This document shows positions 1-4,235 of a stretch of DNA of 5,576 bases, in pieces. Both the position numbers and the translations under genes were made by a program. How positions within the stretch are numbered: the stretch's first letter is position 1; each line of letters begins with the position of its first letter. Below the pieces are notes generated by a model. It saw nothing but the letters and a program-made list of their open reading frames with translations. It was not told the origin of the DNA and ran no database searches. Origin of the DNA: an uncultured Verrucomicrobiota bacterium (GTDB taxonomy: Bacteria; Verrucomicrobiota; Kiritimatiellia; RFP12; UBA3636); NCBI GenBank assembly GCA_946612175.1, contig CAMOEO010000215.1, positions 1 to 5,576 on the forward strand, given 5' to 3'.

Positions 1-845
1 TGAAGGGCGTCGTCCTCGTCCCCGCCGTCCGCGGCCCCGACTGGCTCGCCGAGGTGCTCCCCGGCCTCGGCCCCGCCGAGCTGCCGCTCGCCGGCCGCCG
101 CTGGATCGACTACGCCGTCGAATGGGCGGAGCAGGCCGGCTACGGGATGGTCGAGGTGCTCGACTGGCGCTTCTCCGAGGCCGTCGCCGCCGACTTCGCC
201 GACCTCACCGCGCACCCGATCCCCGTCTTCTACCAGCGCGGCGAGGGGGAGCTCCCCGGCGCCGTCGCGGACCTCGCGCGGCAGTCCAGCCCCCTCGCGC
301 CCGGCGCCGCCGCGGGCGACGCGGAGGTCGACGTCGTCTGGGGCCTCGAGCTGGCCGGCTTCCGCATCGACTCCGTCGCCGCGTGGCACCGCGCCAGTCT
401 CGACCTGCTCGCCGGCACGGGCTTCGGCGGCCGCCGCTTCACACTGCCCGGCTACTCGGCCGAGGCGGGCGTCCACCTCGGGCGCAACGTCGTCACCGAG
501 CCGGGCTTCGAGGCCAGGAAGCCCGTGCTCGTGCAGGACGACGCCTGGTGCGCCCGCAACGTCCGCCTCGACGGCTCCTGCATCGTGGGCCGCGGCTCGT
601 TCGTCGGCGAGGGGACGCGCCTCGAGCGCACCGTCGTCGCCGACCGCACCTACGTCGGCACCGACCTCGAGCTCGTGGACAAGATCGTCGTCGGCCATCG
701 CGTGATCGACGCCGCCACGGGCGCCTGGGTCGACATCGGCGAGCGCGGCATCGCCCGCGCCCTCGGCGGCTGGACGTGGCCGCGCTGGGCCCTCGCGGCC
801 GCGGACTTCCTCCGCGGCCGCGCCAACCGGGGGAGGCGGCCGTGA
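1..845 (+). CDS. Sugar nucleotidyltransferase-like protein with left-handed beta-helix domain (5' end cut by one base)
   Basis: The reading frame is open from the first base, and the window begins TG-AAG-GGC, so the start codon is almost certainly an ATG whose A lies just outside. The product would be 281 residues beginning MKGVVLVPA, the usual first strand of a nucleotidyltransferase Rossmann fold. Residues 29-48 (PLAGRRWIDYAVEWAEQAGY) resemble the 'P.aGrP.I.Y.ie.a...G' stretch of NDP-sugar pyrophosphorylases. Residues about 158-245 hold hexapeptide-like repeats (VRLDGSCIVGRGSFVGEG) followed by TYVGTDLELVDKIVVGHRVI, typical of the left-handed beta-helix tail of such enzymes. The glycine-rich G-x-G-x-R nucleotide-binding signature is absent: the residues after VPA are VRGPDWLAEVL. 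The domain may therefore be catalytically altered or purely structural. It is the first visible gene of the operon and overlaps the next by four bases. The fold is fairly sure; activity and substrate are unknown. Confidence 0.72.
   Translation, partial: KGVVLVPAVRGPDWLAEVLPGLGPAELPLAGRRWIDYAVEWAEQAGYGMVEVLDWRFSEAVAADFADLTAHPIPVFYQRGEGELPGAVADLARQSSPLAPGAAAGDAEVDVVWGLELAGFRIDSVAAWHRASLDLLAGTGFGGRRFTLPGYSAEAGVHLGRNVVTEPGFEARKPVLVQDDAWCARNVRLDGSCIVGRGSFVGEGTRLERTVVADRTYVGTDLELVDKIVVGHRVIDAATGAWVDIGERGIARALGGWTWPRWALAAADFLRGRANRGRRP
831..836 (+). promoter_or_regulatory. Shine-Dalgarno site deciding the GTG start at 842
   Basis: GGGAGG lies five bases upstream of the GTG at 842, inside the last codons of the preceding gene. 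With the GTGA start/stop overlap (842-845), this supports 842 as the true start of the second gene and suggests translational coupling. Confidence 0.7.
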
Positions 846-1864
846 CCGCGCCCCACGCCTATGACTGCCCCGCGGCCGACCGCCTCGTCGACGACGCCAT
901 CCGCGCCATCGGCGCCGAGATCGACGCGCTCGCGATCCCGCGCCTCCTCGGCGTCGTCCTCGGCGGCGGCTACGCCCGCGGCGAGGGCGGCGTCGTCGAC
1001 GCGGAGGGCTCCGCCCCCCGCCTCAGCAACGATCTCGACTTCTACGTCGTCGCCGAGGACGGCGCGTCCCCCGCCGACCTTGCGGCGATCGCGGCGGAGC
1101 TGCGCCCCGTCTCGGAGAAATGGACCGCGCGGCTCGGCGTGGACGTGGACTTCTCCCCGCCCAAGACCCCGTGGCGCATCCGTCACGACGAGGAGCGCCT
1201 GATGATCCAGGAGCTCGTCCACGGCTACTGCGACGTCGCCGGCCGTCCCGGCGCGGAGCTCTTCCGCGACGTCGCGCGCCGCGACCCCTCCGCGCTGCCC
1301 GCGATGGAGGCCGTCCGCCTGCTCGTCAACCGCGGCGCGGGCCTCCTCCTCGCGGCGGAAGCCGCGAAGAGTTCGCCGGTTTCGGACTCATCCTCCGAAC
1401 CTTCGAACCTTCGAACCTTCGAACCTTCGAACGGCGACGAAGCCGCCGGCTTCGTCGCCCGCAACATCAACAAGGCGATCCTCGGCTGCGGCGACGCGCG
1501 GCTCATCGCGCGGGGCGGCTACCGGTGGCGTGCGGAGGAGCGCGCGGAGGCGCTCGGCGAACCGCTCTACGCGGCCGCCGTCGCGTGGAAGTTCCGTCCG
1601 CGCCCGGAGTCCGTCTGCGATTGGGAGAAGGCGCGCGACGCATGGCTCTCCGCCGTCGACGGGATCGGCTCGGCCCATGCGACCCTCCGCGCCCGCTCGC
1701 TCCGCGCCGTGCTGCGCTGGATCGCGCGGCGGCGGACGCTCGGCGCGCCGCGGACGCTGGGGCTGGACCCGCTCGTGCGGATCCTCGACGAAATGGTCCC
1801 GGCGGTCCGGGACCGCGCGCCGTTCCCGCCGTCGCTGCGGCGGGACTGGGAGATCTTCAACTGA
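842..1864 (+). CDS. DNA polymerase beta-fold nucleotidyltransferase
   Basis: A 340-residue protein from GTG 842; the same frame stays open far upstream, but that part overlaps gene 1 and has shadow composition. Residues 41-50 (GGGYARGEGG) and 63-68 (NDLDFY) form the GG/GS...DxD signature of the polymerase-beta nucleotidyltransferase superfamily. The likely metal ligands are D64 and D66, with D101 or D103 in VDVDF as the third acid. Such enzymes transfer a nucleotidyl group from an NTP to a protein, small molecule or nucleic acid. The acceptor here is unknown, although uncharacterised members occur in polysaccharide loci. C-terminal to the catalytic part is a helical region (LLVNRGAGLLLAAEAA, then FVARNINKAILGCGDARLI) characteristic of the group. 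These two helices are split by a low-complexity insert encoded by octamer repeats (about residues 183-203). The key acids are intact, so the enzyme is probably active. The specific family is not identified. Confidence 0.75.
   Translation: MTAPHAYDCPAADRLVDDAIRAIGAEIDALAIPRLLGVVLGGGYARGEGGVVDAEGSAPRLSNDLDFYVVAEDGASPADLAAIAAELRPVSEKWTARLGVDVDFSPPKTPWRIRHDEERLMIQELVHGYCDVAGRPGAELFRDVARRDPSALPAMEAVRLLVNRGAGLLLAAEAAKSSPVSDSSSEPSNLRTFEPSNGDEAAGFVARNINKAILGCGDARLIARGGYRWRAEERAEALGEPLYAAAVAWKFRPRPESVCDWEKARDAWLSAVDGIGSAHATLRARSLRAVLRWIARRRTLGAPRTLGLDPLVRILDEMVPAVRDRAPFPPSLRRDWEIFN
1393..1432 (+). repeat. Tandem 8-bp repeat (CTTCGAAC)5 inside the nucleotidyltransferase gene
   Basis: Four perfect CTTCGAAC units (1401-1432) are preceded by one unit with a single change (CTCCGAAC, 1393-1400). 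The array encodes the peptide EPSNLRTFEPSN in frame. Because 8 is not a multiple of 3, the array yields the same cyclic octapeptide LRTFEPSN in every forward frame, with no stops. It sits in the loop between two helices of the host protein. Its base composition (50% G+C) contrasts with the flanks. Confidence 0.95.
1433..1459 (+). repeat. Perfect 12-bp inverted repeat with 3-base loop directly after the octamer array
   Basis: GGCGACGAAGCC (1433-1444) is followed by GCC and then its exact reverse complement GGCTTCGTCGCC (1448-1459). It abuts the 3' end of the CTTCGAAC array and encodes GDEAAGFVA. The left part (GGCGACGAAGCCGCC) matches, with one change, the module that ends the octamer insert in the glycosyltransferase gene at 2886-2900. 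There is no T-run, and it lies in mid-gene, so a terminator role is unlikely. Confidence 0.85.
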
Positions 1865-1874
1865 CAATCGAAAA

Positions 1875-1880
1875 CAGGAG
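1875..1880 (+). promoter_or_regulatory. Strong Shine-Dalgarno site for the STAS gene
   Basis: CAGGAG lies eight bases before ATG 1889, in a short A-rich leader (1865-1888) that stands out from the GC-rich surroundings. It is the clearest ribosome binding site in the window and suggests efficient, independent initiation of the STAS gene. Confidence 0.75.
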
Positions 1881-1888
1881 ACAACAAC

Positions 1889-2212
1889 ATGGCCTGGAAC
1901 ATCACGGAAGAAGGAAAGCTGATCAAGGTCGCGATCGAGGGGCGCCTCGTGGCGGCCGTCGCGCCGAACCTGCGCGAGGAGCTGATCGGGCGCGTCAAGG
2001 AGGGGACGAACGTGCTGTTCGACCTCTCGAAGATGGCGCACATCGACTCGAGCGGCCTCGGCGTGCTGGTGCAGGTGCTGCAGAAGGCGAAGTCGTGCGG
2101 CGGCAAGGTCGTCCTGGCCGCGCTCCAGCCCGGCCCGAAAATCGTCTTCGACATCACCAAGGTGAGCCGCGTCTTCGAGATCGTCCCCACCGTCGCCGAC
2201 GCGAAGTTCTAG
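1889..2212 (+). CDS. STAS-domain protein, anti-sigma-factor-antagonist-like
   Basis: A 107-residue protein that is one complete STAS domain of normal length for SpoIIAA/RsbV-type proteins. The strand pattern at the N-terminus (LIKVAIEGRLVAAVAPNLREEL) and the loop HIDSSGLGVLVQVLQKAK are diagnostic. D53-S54-S55-G56-L57-G58 is the conserved motif carrying the phosphorylatable serine in SpoIIAA/RsbV homologues. In that family the unphosphorylated form binds an RsbW/SpoIIAB-like anti-sigma kinase and frees its partner, and phosphorylation switches it off. No kinase, phosphatase or sigma factor is visible here, so the partner must lie elsewhere. It sits 24 bases after the nucleotidyltransferase gene and 10 bases before the glycosyltransferase gene, within the same apparent operon. 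This suggests that glycan synthesis or export is tied to partner-switching control. Domain assignment is firm; the partner and role are inferred. Confidence 0.92.
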   Translation: MAWNITEEGKLIKVAIEGRLVAAVAPNLREELIGRVKEGTNVLFDLSKMAHIDSSGLGVLVQVLQKAKSCGGKVVLAALQPGPKIVFDITKVSRVFEIVPTVADAKF

Positions 2213-2222
2213 CGTTTCCGCC

Positions 2223-4235
2223 ATGCGACTGCTGGTCTCCTGCATTCCGTTCGACGGCGGCAAGAGCGGCCTCTCCGTGTATGCGCGGGAGGTCGTGAAG
2301 GCGCTGCGCGCGCAGGGGCACGAGCTCACGCTCGTCCTCGAGCCGGATGTCGAGGCCTCTTCGCTCGGCGCGGACGTCGCCGGCGTCTGGCGCGCGCCGC
2401 GGTGGACGCGGCGCGCGGTGGCGTCGATGCTCTGGCACCTGTTCGTCCTGCCGCTTCGGATCCGGCGGCACCGGAAGGAGTTCGACGGGTTCGTGATCTG
2501 CGCGGCCAACCGCCGCGCGTGCGCCTGGTATCCGCTCCCGACGACGGCGACCGTCCACGACCTGGCGAACTTCCACGTCCCGGGCAAGTATTCCCGCTCG
2601 CGGATGTTCTATCTCGCCCGCGTGCTGCCGTTCTTCGCCAAGCGCGCGCAGCGCCTCGTCGCCGTCTCCGGCGCAACCAAGGCCGATATGGTCCGCTTCT
2701 GGCACTGCCGCGAGGAGGACGTCACGGTCCTCTACAACGGACTGCCGGAACGATGGTCGAACGGTCACACGGTCACACGGTCACACGGTCAGGCGACCGA
2801 GGGAACCTTCGAACCTTCGAACCTTCGAACGGCGAGCGAAGCGAGCCTTGGAACCTGGAACGGCGAGCGAAGCGAGCCTTCGAACGGCGGCGAAGCCGCC
2901 ATCCTCTACATTTCCCGCATCGAGCATCCGGGCAAGAACCACGTGCGCCTGATCGAGGCCTACGGGCGGCTGCCGCGGGCGCTGGCGGAGAAGCATCCGC
3001 TCGTGCTGGCGGGGGCGGACTGGAAGGACGCGGAGGCGGTCCACGCGGCGGCGGCCGCGTCGCCGCACGCGGACCGGATCCGGTTCACGGGCTTCGTCGA
3101 GGACGCGGAGCCGCTCTGGCGCGAGGCGGGCTTCTACGTGTTTCCGAGCCTGTTCGAGGGCTTCGGGCTTTCGCTCGCCGAGGCGATGGCGCGCGGCGTG
3201 CCGTGCGCCTGCTCGGAGAACGGCTCGCTCGGAGAGATCGCCGGCGACGCGGCGCTGACGTTCGACCCGCTCGACGCGGGCGCGATCGCCGCGGCGCTCG
3301 AGGCGCTGCTCGCCGAGGACCCCGCCGCGCGCGCGGCACGCATCGAGCGCGGCCACCGCCGCGCCGCGCTCTTCTCCTGGCCGGACCACGCGCGCGGGAT
3401 TGCAAAACTCTTGGAGGACTACGTTGCGGACCGGAAGGCCGTCGCCCGGCTCTTCCGCATCCCCTTCGCGAAGACCACCGAGCCCGAGGCGGCCGAGACG
3501 ATCCTCGCGATGGCGCGCGCGGGACGCGACCGGCGCGCGGCCGGCGGCCGCGCCGGCCCGCCGAAGATCGTCGTCACGCCGAACGTGGACTTCGTCGTGA
3601 ACGCCGTCCGCGGGTGGCCCTTCCGCGGCGACGAGACGCAGTGGCGCATCCTCCGCGAGGCGGACCTCGCCGTGGCGGACGGGATGCCGATCGTGCTGCT
3701 CTCGCGCCTGCTGCGCGACCCGCTCCCCGCGCGCGTGGCGGGGTCCAACCTCGTCCCCGACCTCTGCCCGCGCTGCCGGGCGGAGGGGCTGCGCTTCTAC
3801 GTGCTCGGCGGCGCCGAGGACGCGCTCGCGGAGGCGCTCGCCGCGATGGAGCGCAAGGCCGGCTTCCCGATGCCGATCGCCGGGTCCGACCACTCGTTCG
3901 TGAAGCTCGGCGAGGAGCAGCCGGAGATCGTCGAGCGCATCAACGCGGCGAAGCCGGACATCCTCTTCGTCGCCCTCGGCAACCCGAAGCAGGAGCTGTG
4001 GCTCGCGCGCAACGCCGCGGCGCTCGACGTCCCCGTCGCGCTCGGCATCGGCGGCTCGTTCAACTTCGTCGCCGGCCGCGTGAAGCGCGCGCCGCGCTGG
4101 ATGCAGAAGTGCAGCCTGGAGTGGGTCCACCGCATCGCGCAGGAGCCCGGCCGCCTCTGGAGGCGCTACGCCTACGGGCTCGTCAAGTTCTCGTGGCTCT
4201 CGCTGCTGCACCTGCTGGGGGGCTATCGCCGATGA
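2223..4235 (+). CDS. GT4 - WecG/TagA/CpsF (GT26) glycosyltransferase fusion
   Basis: A 670-residue two-enzyme fusion. Residues 1 to about 395 form a GT-B fold GT4 glycosyltransferase. The N-terminus MRLLVSCIPFDGGKSGLSVY is typical, YNG (171-173) ends the N-terminal domain, LYISRIEHPGKN opens the C-terminal domain, and E312...E320 in FEGFGLSLAEAM is the EX7E donor-binding motif. Residues about 407-665 form a complete WecG/TagA/CpsF domain: TPN at 452-454, ADG with D486 (a position corresponding to the proposed catalytic acid of TagA), GNPKQE 586-591, GIGGSFNF 608-615, and the membrane-binding C-terminal appendage around RAPRWMQK (622-629). GT26 enzymes add a sugar to a polyprenyl-PP-linked acceptor at the cytoplasmic membrane face. 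The fusion would place two consecutive transfers on one chain. A 48-residue repeat-encoded insert (179-226) occupies the GT4 interdomain linker. The ATG start lacks a clear Shine-Dalgarno but gives the expected N-terminus; reinitiation after the STAS gene is plausible. Sugars are unknown. Confidence 0.93.
   Translation: MRLLVSCIPFDGGKSGLSVYAREVVKALRAQGHELTLVLEPDVEASSLGADVAGVWRAPRWTRRAVASMLWHLFVLPLRIRRHRKEFDGFVICAANRRACAWYPLPTTATVHDLANFHVPGKYSRSRMFYLARVLPFFAKRAQRLVAVSGATKADMVRFWHCREEDVTVLYNGLPERWSNGHTVTRSHGQATEGTFEPSNLRTASEASLGTWNGERSEPSNGGEAAILYISRIEHPGKNHVRLIEAYGRLPRALAEKHPLVLAGADWKDAEAVHAAAAASPHADRIRFTGFVEDAEPLWREAGFYVFPSLFEGFGLSLAEAMARGVPCACSENGSLGEIAGDAALTFDPLDAGAIAAALEALLAEDPAARAARIERGHRRAALFSWPDHARGIAKLLEDYVADRKAVARLFRIPFAKTTEPEAAETILAMARAGRDRRAAGGRAGPPKIVVTPNVDFVVNAVRGWPFRGDETQWRILREADLAVADGMPIVLLSRLLRDPLPARVAGSNLVPDLCPRCRAEGLRFYVLGGAEDALAEALAAMERKAGFPMPIAGSDHSFVKLGEEQPEIVERINAAKPDILFVALGNPKQELWLARNAAALDVPVALGIGGSFNFVAGRVKRAPRWMQKCSLEWVHRIAQEPGRLWRRYAYGLVKFSWLSLLHLLGGYRR
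2755..2791 (+). repeat. Tandem 8-bp repeat (GGTCACAC)n in the GT4-GT26 gene
   Basis: Three perfect GGTCACAC units (2763-2786) are followed by a partial GGTCA and preceded by the diverged unit GGTCGAAC (2755-2762), whose last six bases match the CTTCGAAC family. It encodes the peptide GHTVTRSH in frame and forms the first part of the 144-base insert 2757-2900. Confidence 0.93.
2807..2830 (+). repeat. Tandem 8-bp repeat (CTTCGAAC)3 in the GT4-GT26 gene
   Basis: Three perfect CTTCGAAC units, the same octamer as at 1401-1432 in the nucleotidyltransferase gene, read as TFEPSNLRT. Shortened relatives (TTGGAAC, CTGGAAC, TTCGAAC) recur at 2848-2861 and 2879-2885 between the G+C modules that follow. 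Confidence 0.95.
2831..2878 (+). repeat. Two direct copies of a 17-bp G+C module, 31 bp apart
   Basis: GGCGAGCGAAGCGAGCC occurs at 2831-2847 and 2862-2878, separated by two degenerate octamer relatives (TTGGAAC, CTGGAAC). Within it CGAGCGAAGCGAGC reads the same backwards on the same strand (a mirror repeat). Each copy contains GCGAAGC, a sequence known to form an unusually stable DNA mini-hairpin with a GAA loop. It encodes ERSEP-like segments in the second copy. Confidence 0.9.
2886..2900 (+). repeat. Perfect 6-bp hairpin GGCGGC-GAA-GCCGCC closing the insert
   Basis: A 15-base inverted repeat with a GAA loop, again centred on GCGAAGC, marks the 3' boundary of the insert. The next codon begins the ILYISRI strand of the GT4 C-terminal domain. 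The preceding CGAAC plus this module matches 1428-1447 in the nucleotidyltransferase gene with one difference over 20 bases. Confidence 0.88.
4217..4222 (+). promoter_or_regulatory. Weak G-rich ribosome binding site before ATG 4232
   Basis: A run of six G lies nine bases before ATG 4232. It is a poor Shine-Dalgarno match, so initiation of the last GT4 gene probably relies on translational coupling through the ATGA overlap (4232-4235) with the fusion gene. Confidence 0.35.

Noticed and set aside
54..56. GTG 54 as the start of the first gene
   Set aside because: The frame is open from base 1 and reads KGVVLVPA, the expected first strand, after a TG that fits a truncated ATG. Starting at 54 would remove that strand.
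122..841. Upstream ATG 122 as the start of the polymerase-beta-type nucleotidyltransferase
   Set aside because: Residues before 842 are shadow composition overlapping gene 1. GTG 842 has GGGAGG at good spacing and the conserved fold begins just after it.
1433..1459. Rho-independent terminator at the 12-bp palindrome
   Set aside because: There is no T-run, it is in the middle of an intact coding sequence, and downstream codons continue conserved protein sequence.
1381..2900. Octamer inserts as signs of a pseudogene or assembly error
   Set aside because: All inserts preserve frame, the catalytic motifs on both sides are intact, and the inserts sit at loops or linkers. An assembly error would not be expected to meet all three conditions at three sites.
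2402..4231. Plus-strand frame open upstream of the second GT4 gene, suggesting a 1026-residue protein
   Set aside because: The upstream part is Arg/Ala/Gly-rich shadow of the fusion gene. The real product begins at ATG 4232 with a typical GT4 N-terminus.
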